Below, in pieces: positions 8,195 through 16,347 of a DNA stretch of 64,000 bases. The DNA comes from JBOEGW01 sp050633625 (GTDB lineage Bacteria > Pseudomonadota > Alphaproteobacteria > Rhodobacterales > Rhodobacteraceae). The notes under the pieces are model-generated. The model was not told the DNA's origin, did not search any database, and saw nothing but the letters and a program-made list of their open reading frames with translations. The translations under genes were made by a program, and so were the position numbers. The stretch is taken from contig JBOEGW010000001.1 in NCBI GenBank assembly GCA_050633625.1, positions 372,001 to 436,000 of the forward strand, written 5' to 3'. The number at the start of each line of letters is the position of its first letter. Position 1 is the first letter of the stretch.

Positions 8195-8212
8195 GGTCAA
8201 TGGTGATTGACC
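8195..8212. promoter_or_regulatory. Perfect palindrome in the soxS-soxV divergent promoter
   Basis: GGTCAAT-GGTG-ATTGACC, a perfect 7+7 inverted repeat with a 4-nt centre, lies just upstream of the soxS RBS and about 70 bp from soxV. SoxR of related bacteria is known to bind the soxS-soxV gap. This palindrome differs from the ATTC-N8-GAAT sites elsewhere in the cluster, so it may be for SoxR in another register or for a different regulator. Nearby CATAA-N5-TTATG (8229-8243) is a second inverted repeat. Confidence 0.5.
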
Positions 8213-8279
8213 CTACGCTTGCAAAGAACATAATGTGTTTATGAAACCCGTTCAATGATCTGTGCGGGCGCGAGGATCA

Positions 8280-9020
8280 ATGTTTGGTGATATTTCCTAT
8301 GGCGGTGCCGGGATCGCGGGGGTGGTGGCGTTTTTTACGCCCTGTATCCTGCCGATGGTGCCCTTCTATCTGAGCTATATGGCGGGCATTTCCATGACGG
8401 AGCTGCGCTCGGATGGCAAAATCGCCCCTGGCGCGCAACGCCGCCTAGTCAGTTCGGCGTTCTTTTTCGCCCTCGGTGTGACGACGATTTTCGGCCTCAT
8501 GGGGCTTGGAGCAACGGCGGCGGGGCAGGCTTTTGCACAGTGGAAAGAGGTGCTGTCTTATGTGGCGGCGCTGATCATTTTCGTGTTTGGGCTGCATTTT
8601 TTGCAGGTTGTCCACATTCCCTTCTTGATGCGCGAAGCTCGACTGCAATCAAAAATGGACCCGTCCACCATCGCCGGTGCCTATATGATGGGCTTGGCGT
8701 TTGGGTTTGGCTGGACGGCCTGTGTTGGCCCGGTTTTGACAACCATTTTGATGATCGCCGCGATGAAAGACACCTTGGTGCAGGGCGCCAGCCTGTTGAT
8801 CGTGTTTGGCCTTGGCATGACGCTCCCTTTCGTGGTGGCGGCTGTTTTTGCCAAGCCCTTCCTCGCCTTCATGGCCAAGAACCGCAAGTACATGCCCCTC
8901 GTGGAAAAGGTCATGGGGGTGATGTTGATCGTTTTTGCGATTTTGATCGCCACGGGCAGCGTGAATGTCATTTCGAATTGGTTGATTGAAACCTTCCCCG
9001 TTTTTGGCAGGATGGGCTGA
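8280..9020 (+). CDS. soxV: CcdA-type electron transport membrane protein SoxV
   Basis: 246 residues, six hydrophobic helices, of the CcdA/DsbD-beta family. It carries electrons from cytoplasmic thioredoxin across the inner membrane to SoxW. Redox cysteines are visible in FFTPCILPMVPFYLSY (helix 1) and FGWTACVGPVLTTIL (helix 4), the standard pair. The ATG at 8280 follows CGAGGATCA; the in-frame codon at 8262 would add six non-family residues. First rightward gene of the sox cluster, with soxW starting 16 bp after its stop. Confidence 0.93.
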   Translation: MFGDISYGGAGIAGVVAFFTPCILPMVPFYLSYMAGISMTELRSDGKIAPGAQRRLVSSAFFFALGVTTIFGLMGLGATAAGQAFAQWKEVLSYVAALIIFVFGLHFLQVVHIPFLMREARLQSKMDPSTIAGAYMMGLAFGFGWTACVGPVLTTILMIAAMKDTLVQGASLLIVFGLGMTLPFVVAAVFAKPFLAFMAKNRKYMPLVEKVMGVMLIVFAILIATGSVNVISNWLIETFPVFGRMG

Positions 9021-9036
9021 AATGAGGAGAGGTGTT

Positions 9037-9624
9037 ATGCACTTTGTGATTCCGGTTTTGATGATGTTTGCCTTGGGAACGCCCGCGTTTTCTGAGGATG
9101 CGAAACATTGGATGGGCGACGATGGGCTGCACAAAGCGGACTGGATGCGCGATACGTTTTTGGACCTTTCTGAGGATTTGGCCGAGGCCAACGCAGAAGG
9201 CAAACGCTTGTTGGTCATCTGGGAACAACGCGGCTGCATTTACTGCACAAAGATGCATGAGGAGGTCTTGCCGCGCGAGGATATCGACGCCTATTTACGC
9301 GAAAACTTCTTCGTGGTGCAGCTCAATCTATTTGGTGATTTGGAGGTCACTGATTTTGACGGCGATGTGCGCAGCGAAAAAGACATGGCGATGAAATGGG
9401 GAATCATGTTCACCCCAAGTTTCATGTTTTTCCCCAAAGAGGTCGGTGCAGATGTCACCGGGCGGGACGCTTCGGTCGTGACGATGCCCGGCGCTTTTGG
9501 GTATCACACAACCAAAAATCTGCTGAGTTGGGTTGTCGAAGAAGGCTATGCGGGGGAGGAAAACTTCCAGAAATATCACGCCCGTAAGTTTGCGGCCTCG
9601 CAAGAGGCGCAAGAAAATGAGTGA
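9037..9624 (+). CDS. soxW: Periplasmic thioredoxin SoxW
   Basis: 195 residues with signal peptide (MHFVIPVLMMFALGTPAFS). The redox motif is RGCIYCTKM near residues 66-74, with cis-Pro in FTPSFMFF. SoxW receives electrons from SoxV and reduces periplasmic thiols. AGGAGAGG seven bases before the ATG at 9037 fixes the start; the ATG at 9022 is an alternative. soxV and soxW form one unit; the 141-bp gap to soxX contains an operator-like palindrome, so soxX probably begins a new unit. Confidence 0.92.
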   Translation: MHFVIPVLMMFALGTPAFSEDAKHWMGDDGLHKADWMRDTFLDLSEDLAEANAEGKRLLVIWEQRGCIYCTKMHEEVLPREDIDAYLRENFFVVQLNLFGDLEVTDFDGDVRSEKDMAMKWGIMFTPSFMFFPKEVGADVTGRDASVVTMPGAFGYHTTKNLLSWVVEEGYAGEENFQKYHARKFAASQEAQENE

Positions 9625-9682
9625 TGTATAACAAGCTCGCTGGTGGAGGTGCTGTGCTGGGCCATTCGGGATTGATCTGTAG

Positions 9683-9702
9683 AAATTCAAAAATCCGAAT
9701 TT
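9683..9702. promoter_or_regulatory. ATTC-N8-GAAT palindrome upstream of soxX (site A)
   Basis: AAATTC-aaaaatcc-GAATTT, 6+6 perfect arms around an 8-nt centre, in the soxW-soxX gap, 64 bp before soxX. SoxR of related bacteria protects the corresponding soxW-X region, and the arrangement matches the ATTC-N8-GAAT form I recall for SqrR-type sensors. One of six such sites in the cluster. Confidence 0.75.
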
Positions 9703-9765
9703 GTTCATTGCCAAACTGCCAAACGGCGACTAACGTCCAAGAGCAACTTGCTCATGGGAGGAAAC

Positions 9766-10242
9766 ATGAAGCGGACTTTGACCACGCTCGCGGCCTTTGC
9801 AATGGGGCTGACTATGGCGCACGCAGGGGAGGTTTCTCCGGGCGATGTCGTCTTTGATGGCTACGAAATTGCGGCCTCGCTTACCGAAGCCCCCGGCAAT
9901 GCCGAACGGGGCCGTAACATCATGACGTCAAAATCCATCGGCAACTGTGTGTCCTGCCATGCGGCGCAAGATTACGCCGATGTACCGTTCCACGGGGAAG
10001 TTGGCCCCGTGCTTGATGGGGCGGGCGACCGCTGGAGCGAAGCGGAGCTGCGCGGCATTGTGGTGAATGCCAAAATGGCTTTTGACGGCACAATCATGCC
10101 CTCGTTTTACAAGGTGGATGGGTTCATACGCCCCGGCAAAGCCTATACGGGCAAAGCAGCAGACGACACGTTCGGGCCGCTGTTGAGTGCTCAGGAAATC
10201 GAAGATGTTGTGGCCTACCTGCTCACGCTTAAAGAAAGCTAA
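9766..10242 (+). CDS. soxX: Cytochrome c SoxX (thiosulfate oxidation)
   Basis: 158 residues; signal peptide 1-20 (ends AHA). One c-type haem site CVSCH at residues 61-65 and a likely axial Met in the IMPSFYKVDG stretch. SoxX forms the SoxXA complex that oxidatively couples thiosulfate to the SoxY cysteine. GGGAGGAAAC directly precedes the ATG at 9766; an in-frame TTG at 9748 is poorer. First gene of the XYZA group, downstream of site A. Confidence 0.95.
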   Translation: MKRTLTTLAAFAMGLTMAHAGEVSPGDVVFDGYEIAASLTEAPGNAERGRNIMTSKSIGNCVSCHAAQDYADVPFHGEVGPVLDGAGDRWSEAELRGIVVNAKMAFDGTIMPSFYKVDGFIRPGKAYTGKAADDTFGPLLSAQEIEDVVAYLLTLKES

Positions 10243-10278
10243 ACGCCGGTCTGGCCCCCTAGAAGATAGGAGAAACGA

Positions 10279-10695
10279 ATGAAACTCACTCGACGTGATG
10301 CCATGGCTCTTGGGCTTGGCGCAACGGCCGTCGCGATGCTGCCCATGCGCGCATTTGCGGCTGCGGAGGATGCGATTGCGGCGTTCACAGAGGGCGCGGA
10401 GATCGGTGAAGGCGGCGTGATGCTGGATGCACCAGAAATCGCGGAAAACGGCAACACAGTGCCGATTTCGGTGGATGCGCCGGGCGCTGTTTCGGTGGCG
10501 ATCTTTGCGGCGGGCAACCCAACGCCCGGTGTTGCGACCTTCAATTTTGGTCCGGCGGCAGGCAGCCAATCGGCCTCAACGCGGATGCGCCTCGCTGGCA
10601 CGCAGGACGTGATCGCCGTTGCGAAAATGGCCGATGGCACGTTCAGCAAAACCTCAGCGACAGTCAAAGTCACAATCGGCGGCTGCGGCGGCTAA
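10279..10695 (+). CDS. soxY: Sulfur-carrier protein SoxY
   Basis: 138 residues. Twin-arginine signal (LTRRDAMALGLG, residues 3-14) so exported folded with SoxZ. The C-terminus GGCGG carries the swinging cysteine that holds the sulfur intermediates during the Sox cycle. AGGAGAAACGA precedes the ATG. Partner soxZ starts 27 bp on. Confidence 0.97.
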   Translation: MKLTRRDAMALGLGATAVAMLPMRAFAAAEDAIAAFTEGAEIGEGGVMLDAPEIAENGNTVPISVDAPGAVSVAIFAAGNPTPGVATFNFGPAAGSQSASTRMRLAGTQDVIAVAKMADGTFSKTSATVKVTIGGCGG

Positions 10696-10722
10696 CCCAT
10701 AGCGGAAAAAGGAGAATACGAA

Positions 10723-11052
10723 ATGGCATCTGGTGTAAAACCCCGCGTCAAGGCTCCCAAGACCGCAGCTGCGGGCGAAGTCGTGACCTTGAAAACGCTG
10801 ATCAGTCACAAAATGGAATCGGGCCAGCGCAAAGACAGCGATGGCAATGTCATTCCGCGTTCGATCATCAATCGGTTTACCTGTGAGCTGAACGGCGCAA
10901 TGGTGGTTGATGTGGCGATGGAGCCAGCGATTTCAACAAACCCATACTTCGAATTCCAAGCCAAGGTTGACGCCTCGGGCGCGTTCAAATTCACTTGGTA
11001 TGACGACGATGGCGATGTCTATGAGGACAGCAAGCCCATTGAAGTCGTTTAA
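10723..11052 (+). CDS. soxZ: SoxZ, partner of SoxY
   Basis: 109 residues, typical immunoglobulin-like SoxZ with KPRVKAP at the start, LISHKMESGQRKD, and the C-terminal KFTWYDDDGDVYE. No signal peptide, consistent with co-export through the twin-arginine signal of SoxY. Forms the SoxYZ heterodimer that carries thiosulfate-derived sulfur between SoxXA, SoxB and SoxCD. Preceded by AAAAGGAGAAT. Confidence 0.96.
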   Translation: MASGVKPRVKAPKTAAAGEVVTLKTLISHKMESGQRKDSDGNVIPRSIINRFTCELNGAMVVDVAMEPAISTNPYFEFQAKVDASGAFKFTWYDDDGDVYEDSKPIEVV

Positions 11053-11077
11053 AATCAACGCTCAGGGAGGAACAAGA

Positions 11078-11935
11078 ATGAAAGCGAAAAAGCTTTATGG
11101 CATGGCCGCATTGGCCGCCGCATCCGTTCTCGGGGCGGGCGCTGGTTTTGCGGATGAAGACGCAGAGCTGGTGATCAATGAAGAGATTGAAATCGTGACA
11201 AAAACCGCAGCACCCGCCCATTTGGACGGGGCATTGGATGAGGTTTTGTCGGGCTGGCGGTTTCGCTCGGATGGCACCCAGCTCATGCAGATGGATGACT
11301 TTGACAATCCCGGCATGATCGGCGTTGAGAAAGCCTTGGACACATGGGCGACAGCGGAAGGAACCGAAGGGAAATCCTGCATGGATTGCCACGGTGATGC
11401 GGAGGATATGGCGGGTGTGAAAGCTGTCTATCCAAAGTGGAACGAGACCGCGGGCGCCGTGCACACCTTGCAAATGCAGGTCAATGATTGTCGCACAAAT
11501 CGCATGGGGGCTGAGGCTTGGAAGACCGATGCCTCTGCCGCGATCGACATGGAGGCCCTTTTGTCGTCGGTGTCGCGCGGCATGCCTGTGAATGTTGCAA
11601 TTGATGGGCCTGCGGCGGATGTTTGGGCGAAGGGTAAGGAGCTTTATTACACCCGCACCGGGCAGCTTGAATTGTCCTGCGCGAATTGCCACGAAGACAA
11701 CTACGGCAATATGATCCGCGCGGATCACCTGAGCCAAGGCCAAATCAACGGGTTTCCAACGTATCGTTTGAAAAACACCAAACTCAACGGGGTACACAGC
11801 CGCTTTAAAGGCTGTATCCGTGATACTCGCGCCGAAACCTATAGCCCCGGATCCGATGAATTCATCGCTCTTGAGCTTTATGTCGCCTCGCGCGGCAATG
11901 GTCTCTCGGTCGAAGGGCCTTCTGTTCGGAACTAA
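11078..11935 (+). CDS. soxA: Di-haem cytochrome SoxA
   Basis: 285 residues, signal peptide about 1-24. Haem sites CMDCH (101-105) and CANCH (201-205); a lone Cys in NDCRTNR (138) is the usual disulfide partner; C246 in FKGCIRDTRAE is the active-site persulfide ligand. With SoxX it attaches thiosulfate to SoxY. The ATG at 11078 follows AGGGAGGAACAAGA; the longer ORF to 10907 overlaps soxZ and is spurious. A hairpin terminator follows. Confidence 0.95.
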   Translation: MKAKKLYGMAALAAASVLGAGAGFADEDAELVINEEIEIVTKTAAPAHLDGALDEVLSGWRFRSDGTQLMQMDDFDNPGMIGVEKALDTWATAEGTEGKSCMDCHGDAEDMAGVKAVYPKWNETAGAVHTLQMQVNDCRTNRMGAEAWKTDASAAIDMEALLSSVSRGMPVNVAIDGPAADVWAKGKELYYTRTGQLELSCANCHEDNYGNMIRADHLSQGQINGFPTYRLKNTKLNGVHSRFKGCIRDTRAETYSPGSDEFIALELYVASRGNGLSVEGPSVRN

Positions 11936-11941
11936 ATCATG

Positions 11942-11979
11942 CCCCCGCGTTGGCTGGTCCGGCGCGGGGGTTTGTTTGT
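11942..11979 (+). terminator. Hairpin terminator or attenuator between soxA and soxB
   Basis: CCCCCGCG (11942-11949) pairs with CGCGGGGG (11963-11970), followed by TTTGTTTGT. Its T-tract is interrupted, so it may be leaky, lowering soxB relative to soxXYZA rather than ending transcription. No ATTC-N8-GAAT site or clear promoter follows before soxB. Confidence 0.6.
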
Positions 11980-12040
11980 AAAAACATATGCGACTTTATG
12001 AATGCCGCACCTCATTGCGGGACAAAGAAAGAGCCACACC

Positions 12041-13738
12041 ATGATTTCACGCCGCGATTTCCTTCAAGTGTCCATGGCCGCATCTGCGATGGTTGGCGCC
12101 TCTGGTTTTGGCAATTGGGCGCAGCTCGCCGCCCAACAGGCGCTGACCCAAGACCAGCTCTTGGAGTTCGAGACCTTTGGAAATGTGTCTCTGATCCACG
12201 TCACCGACATTCATGCGCAGATGAAACCGATCTATTTCCGCGAACCCTCGATCAACCTTGGGGTAGGCGAAGCGCGCGGGCAGGTGCCGCATGTGACAGG
12301 CGCGGATTTTCGCAAACTTTACGGCGTAAAAGACGGCTCTCCTTCCGCTTATGCGCTGACATATAACGATTTTTCCGCACTCGCGCAGGGCTATGGCAAG
12401 GTTGGCGGGCTGGACCGGGTGGCCACTGTGATCAAGGCCATTCGCGCCGCGCGCCCCGACGCTTTGCTGCTGGACGGGGGCGACACATGGCACGGCTCTT
12501 ACAGCTGCTATCACACCCAAGGCCAAGATATGGTCAATGTGATGAATGCGCTCAAACCCGATGCGATGACCTTTCATTGGGAGTTCACCCTTGGCAGCGA
12601 GCGGGTGCGAGAGATTGTTGAAGGCTTGCCTTTCGCCGCCCTCGGGCAGAACATTTTTGACGCCGAATGGGACGAGCCAGCCGACAGCTTTGAAAGCTAC
12701 AAATTCTTTGAACGGGGCGGCGTGAAGATCGCTGTGATCGGGCAGGCCTTCCCGTATATGCCCATCGCCAATCCGCGTTGGATGTTTCCGGAATACTCCT
12801 TTGGAATTCGTGATGAGCGGATGCAGGAAATGGTCGATGAGGTGCGCGCAAAAGGGGCGGAGCTTGTGGTCTGCCTCAGCCATAACGGCTTTGATGTTGA
12901 TAAGAAAATGGCGAGCCGTGTCAAAGGCTTGGATGTTATTTTGTCGGGTCATACCCATGATGCCTTGCCCGAACCTGTGCTGGTCGGGAACACAATTGTC
13001 ATTGCCTCCGGCTCGAACGGAAAATTTGTGAGCCGCGTCGATCTGGACGTTCGCGACGGGCAAATGATGGGGTTTCGGCACAAGTTGATTCCGATCTTCT
13101 CCGATGTGATCGAGCCGGACAAAGAGGTCGCTTCATTGATTGATGCTGAGCGCGCCCCCTATGCGGAGCAGCTGTCCGAGGTGATTGGCAAGACAGACAC
13201 GCTTTTGTATCGGCGCGGAAATTTCAACGGCTCTTGGGACGATCTGATTTGTGACGCGCTCCTCTCTGAGCGTGAGGCCGACATCGCCATGTCGCCCGGT
13301 GTGCGTTGGGGGCCATCTGTTTTGCCCGGTCAGGACATCACCCGCGAAGACATTTGGAACGTGACATCCATGACCTATGGAAAGGCGTATCGCTCTGAAA
13401 TGACAGGGGAATTTATCCATACGATCCTTGAGGACGTGGCGGACAACCTGTTCAACCCGGATCCCTACTACCAACAGGGCGGCGATATGGTCCGCATTGG
13501 CGGCATGGGCTACCGGATCGACGTGACAAAGCCGCAAGGCAGCCGGATCACCGAAATGACGCTGCTGAAAACCGGCGAAAGGATCGACCCGACCAAGACC
13601 TACCAAGTGGCGGGCTGGGCGAGCGTGAATGAAGGCACGGAAGGGCCGCAAATTTGGGATGTGGTCGAGAGCCACATTCGCAAACAAGGCACAATAAGCT
13701 TGGCCGAAAACACCTCCGTCACGGTTGTTGGCGGCTGA
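12041..13738 (+). CDS. soxB: Thiosulfohydrolase SoxB
   Basis: 565 residues. Twin-arginine signal SRRDFLQVSMAAS at residues 3-15. Di-manganese metallophosphoesterase-type centre: DIHAQ (D56, H58), GGDTWHG (D148 region), HWEFTLG (~179), CLSHNG (~283) and SGHTHD (~305). It hydrolyses the sulfonate group off SoxY as sulfate. Followed by the C-terminal 5'-nucleotidase-like domain. Start at 12041 matches the family; an ATG at 12002 would add 13 residues before the twin-arginine signal. Ends with a strong terminator. Confidence 0.96.
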   Translation: MISRRDFLQVSMAASAMVGASGFGNWAQLAAQQALTQDQLLEFETFGNVSLIHVTDIHAQMKPIYFREPSINLGVGEARGQVPHVTGADFRKLYGVKDGSPSAYALTYNDFSALAQGYGKVGGLDRVATVIKAIRAARPDALLLDGGDTWHGSYSCYHTQGQDMVNVMNALKPDAMTFHWEFTLGSERVREIVEGLPFAALGQNIFDAEWDEPADSFESYKFFERGGVKIAVIGQAFPYMPIANPRWMFPEYSFGIRDERMQEMVDEVRAKGAELVVCLSHNGFDVDKKMASRVKGLDVILSGHTHDALPEPVLVGNTIVIASGSNGKFVSRVDLDVRDGQMMGFRHKLIPIFSDVIEPDKEVASLIDAERAPYAEQLSEVIGKTDTLLYRRGNFNGSWDDLICDALLSEREADIAMSPGVRWGPSVLPGQDITREDIWNVTSMTYGKAYRSEMTGEFIHTILEDVADNLFNPDPYYQQGGDMVRIGGMGYRIDVTKPQGSRITEMTLLKTGERIDPTKTYQVAGWASVNEGTEGPQIWDVVESHIRKQGTISLAENTSVTVVGG

Positions 13739-13744
13739 TTGAGC

Positions 13745-13778
13745 GCCGCGCCGCCGGACCGGTGGGCGCGGCTTTTTT
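13745..13778 (+). terminator. Rho-independent terminator after soxB
   Basis: GCCGCGCC (13745-13752) pairs perfectly with GGCGCGGC (13765-13772), followed by six Ts. It separates soxB from soxC, with an operator-like palindrome only ten bases downstream, so soxC should start a new transcript. Confidence 0.85.
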
Positions 13779-13787
13779 GGAATGATT

Positions 13788-13807
13788 TCATTCACATAGT
13801 TGAATGA
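13788..13807. promoter_or_regulatory. ATTC-N8-GAAT palindrome upstream of soxC (site B)
   Basis: TCATTC-acatagtt-GAATGA, 6+6 perfect arms around 8 nt, placed between the soxB terminator and the soxC start 26 bp on. Its closeness to the start codon fits an operator overlapping a promoter. Confidence 0.75.
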
Positions 13808-13832
13808 TAGATTGTGATAAGGAGACGCGAAC

Positions 13833-15140
13833 ATGAGTGATGTGTCCAACAAACCAAGCCCCTCTCGGCGCGCCTTCTTGCGCGGCGCGGCGGCCACTGG
13901 GGCCGGGTTCACAGCAAGCCGCGCCATGGCCGAAAACCACACGGCCGAAAACCAAACGGGCGGTCCTGATCCGCTGATCACCGAGGTGCAGGACTGGGCC
14001 ACCGGGCTGGGTGAGGGCGTCGACGAAACACCCTATGGATTGCCGATTGAATTTGAATCGGACGTGGTGCGCCGCAACGTGCCTTGGCTGACGGCGGACA
14101 CAATCAGCTCGATCAATTTCACGCCTATTCACGCGTTGGACGGCACGATCACGCCGCAGGGATGCGCCTTTGAGCGGCATCACTCCGGTGCAATCTCACT
14201 TAAGAAAGAAGATTATCGGTTGATGATCAATGGCTTGGTGGATCGTCCCTTGGTGTTTACCTACGCCGACCTTGAGCGCTTTCCGCGCGAAAACCACGTA
14301 TATTTCTGCGAATGTGCGGCGAATACGGGCATGGAATGGGCGGGCGCGCAGCTCAATGGCGCGCAGTTCACCCATGGAATGATTCACAATATGGAGTACT
14401 CCGGCATCCCGCTGCGCAGCTTGCTTGAGGAAGCGGGGCTGGGAATTGCGGGCGATCTCAAGGACAAATGGGTCTATGTGGAAGGGGCCGATGCCTCCTC
14501 GAATGGCCGCTCGATCCCGATGGAAAAGGCGCTTGAGGACGTGCTTGTCGCATTCAAAGCCAACGGTGAAGCCCTGCGTATGGAGCACGGATACCCGGTG
14601 CGCCTCGTGGTGCCGGGCTGGGAAGGCAACATGTGGGTCAAGTGGCTGCGCCGCATTGAGGTCACGGACCAACCTATTGAAAGCCGGGAAGAAACCAGCA
14701 AATACACCGACACGCTGGCGGATGGCAGGTCGCGCAAATGGACATGGGTGATGGATGCGAAATCCGTGATCACCTCGCCCAGCCCGCAAGCGCCCATCAC
14801 ACACGGCAAAGGGCCTTTGGTCATCACCGGGCTGGCGTGGTCGGGCAACGGCGCAATCACCGGGGTGGATGTCACGATTGACGGTGGTAAAACCTGGCAG
14901 AAAGCGCGCCTTGCCAAGCCCGGCGAAGCCAAAGCCCTGACGCGGTTTTACCTCGATATGGAGTGGGACGGCAGCGACATGCTGCTGCAAAGCCGCGCCC
15001 ATGACGACACGGGCTATATGCAGCCCACTAAAGCCCAGCTTCGCGAGGTGCGCGGGTTGAACTCGGTCTATCACAACAACTGCATTCAAACATGGCACGT
15101 CCTTGCAACTGGGGAGGCAGAGAATGTCGAAATTTCTTAA
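13833..15140 (+). CDS. soxC: Sulfane dehydrogenase molybdenum subunit SoxC
   Basis: 435 residues. Twin-arginine signal SRRAFLRGAAATGAGF (residues 11-26). Sulfite-oxidase fold: molybdopterin domain with the Mo-ligand cysteine in FCECAANTG (C161 the likely ligand), then the dimerisation domain with GLAWSGNGAITGVDVTIDGG (~330-349). SoxCD removes the remaining sulfane sulfur from SoxY as a six-electron oxidation, so this organism should oxidise thiosulfate fully rather than store sulfur globules. AAGGAGACGCGAAC precedes the ATG. Overlaps soxD by 17 bp. Confidence 0.96.
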   Translation: MSDVSNKPSPSRRAFLRGAAATGAGFTASRAMAENHTAENQTGGPDPLITEVQDWATGLGEGVDETPYGLPIEFESDVVRRNVPWLTADTISSINFTPIHALDGTITPQGCAFERHHSGAISLKKEDYRLMINGLVDRPLVFTYADLERFPRENHVYFCECAANTGMEWAGAQLNGAQFTHGMIHNMEYSGIPLRSLLEEAGLGIAGDLKDKWVYVEGADASSNGRSIPMEKALEDVLVAFKANGEALRMEHGYPVRLVVPGWEGNMWVKWLRRIEVTDQPIESREETSKYTDTLADGRSRKWTWVMDAKSVITSPSPQAPITHGKGPLVITGLAWSGNGAITGVDVTIDGGKTWQKARLAKPGEAKALTRFYLDMEWDGSDMLLQSRAHDDTGYMQPTKAQLREVRGLNSVYHNNCIQTWHVLATGEAENVEIS

Positions 15141-16170
15141 GGCCATCGCGACTACATCACTGCTGACGCTCGCGGCGACGCCCGCATTGAGCGAAGGGTT
15201 CGGGCTTGGGCGCGCGGCACTCGCATCAGAAATTGCAGCCTGGGACAAGGACATTGCCCCGGACGGTACAGGCTTGCCGGTTGGTGCAGGGTCGGTGGAA
15301 GCGGGGGAGCGGATCTTCTCTGAGACCTGCGCGTCCTGTCATGGAGAATTTGCGGAAGGCTCGGGCAACTGGCCCAAGCTCGCAGGCGGCGAAAACAGCC
15401 TTGCCGACGAAGACCCTCTCAAGACTGTCGGATCGTATTGGCCTTACCTTTCAACGGTTTATGACTATGTTCGCCGTTCAATGCCCTTTGGGGCGGCGCA
15501 ATCGCTTTCGGACGATGATGTCTATGCGATCACAGCTTATATCCTTTATTCCAACTATTTGGTTGAGGATGATTTCGTGCTGTCAAATGAGAACTTCTTG
15601 GAGGTTGAGATGCCCAACGCCGCCGGGTTCATTCTTGATGATCGGGCGCAGACGGAATACCCCCGCTTTCGCGAAGCCAACGCTTGCTATGAGAACTGCA
15701 AGGACAGCGTTGAAATCACCATGCGCGCTAGCGTGCTTGACGTGACGCCCAGCGATCCTGAGCAAAACCAAAACGCGCAAGACGCAGCGACCAACGAGCG
15801 CGCGCAAGTGGTTGCCGCGACAGACGCAGCCCCGGCAATGGCGATTGCGGATCCGGCTTTGGTCGCGGCTGGGGAGAAGGTCTTCAAGAAATGCAAAGCC
15901 TGCCATAAGGTCGGTGAGGGTGCCAAAAATGGCACAGGCCCCTTGTTGACTGGGATCATTGGGCAGGCGGCGGGGCAGGTCGAAGGCTTCAAATATTCAA
16001 GGCCCATGCAAGATGCCGCCGCAGCGGGGCTTGTCTGGACGGACGCGGAACTTGCCGCCTTTCTCACAAAGCCGCGCGATTATATGAAGGGCACCAAAAT
16101 GTCTTTTGCGGGACTGAGGAAAAAGAGCGATATTGCGGCCGTGATCGCCTATTTGTCGAGTTTCAAATAG
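15124..16170 (+). CDS. soxD: Di-haem cytochrome c SoxD
   Basis: 348 residues, signal peptide ending ALS at 23. Haem sites CASCH (69-73) and CKACH (257-261), joined by a Gln/Ala-rich linker near 215-240. Accepts electrons from SoxC and passes them to the respiratory chain. Start at 15124 lies inside the end of soxC with GGGGAGGCAG upstream, showing translational coupling. Slightly shorter than Paracoccus SoxD because the linker is short. Confidence 0.95.
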   Translation: MSKFLKAIATTSLLTLAATPALSEGFGLGRAALASEIAAWDKDIAPDGTGLPVGAGSVEAGERIFSETCASCHGEFAEGSGNWPKLAGGENSLADEDPLKTVGSYWPYLSTVYDYVRRSMPFGAAQSLSDDDVYAITAYILYSNYLVEDDFVLSNENFLEVEMPNAAGFILDDRAQTEYPRFREANACYENCKDSVEITMRASVLDVTPSDPEQNQNAQDAATNERAQVVAATDAAPAMAIADPALVAAGEKVFKKCKACHKVGEGAKNGTGPLLTGIIGQAAGQVEGFKYSRPMQDAAAAGLVWTDAELAAFLTKPRDYMKGTKMSFAGLRKKSDIAAVIAYLSSFK

Positions 16171-16306
16171 CCCCCAGGCCTGCGCCAAGACCACAATACA
16201 CAGCGCCAAGAGTTGCGCGGTGTTTTTGCACGCGCGGCACGTAATTCTGCAGCGCAGAAATAAATATGGTTAAAAATCATGGCCTTACGTGAATATATAT
16301 GTTCAA

Positions 16307-16326
16307 ATATTCTTGTGCGCGAATAT
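16307..16326. promoter_or_regulatory. ATTC-N8-GAAT palindrome upstream of soxE (site C)
   Basis: ATATTC-ttgtgcgc-GAATAT, 6+6 perfect arms with 8-nt centre, 22 bp before the soxE ATG, in an A/T-rich stretch (16255-16345) unlike the flanking coding DNA. A partly overlapping TGAA...TTCA repeat lies at 16290-16305, so two sites may be adjacent. Confidence 0.75.
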
Positions 16327-16347
16327 GTATCAGGCTAACATACCCCC

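Noticed and set aside
9621..9857. 78-codon ORF between soxW and soxX
   Set aside because: Overlaps soxX out of frame and site A; no RBS or domain.
10907..11077. N-terminal extension of soxA
   Set aside because: It lies within soxZ and the real soxA start at 11078 has a strong RBS and signal peptide.
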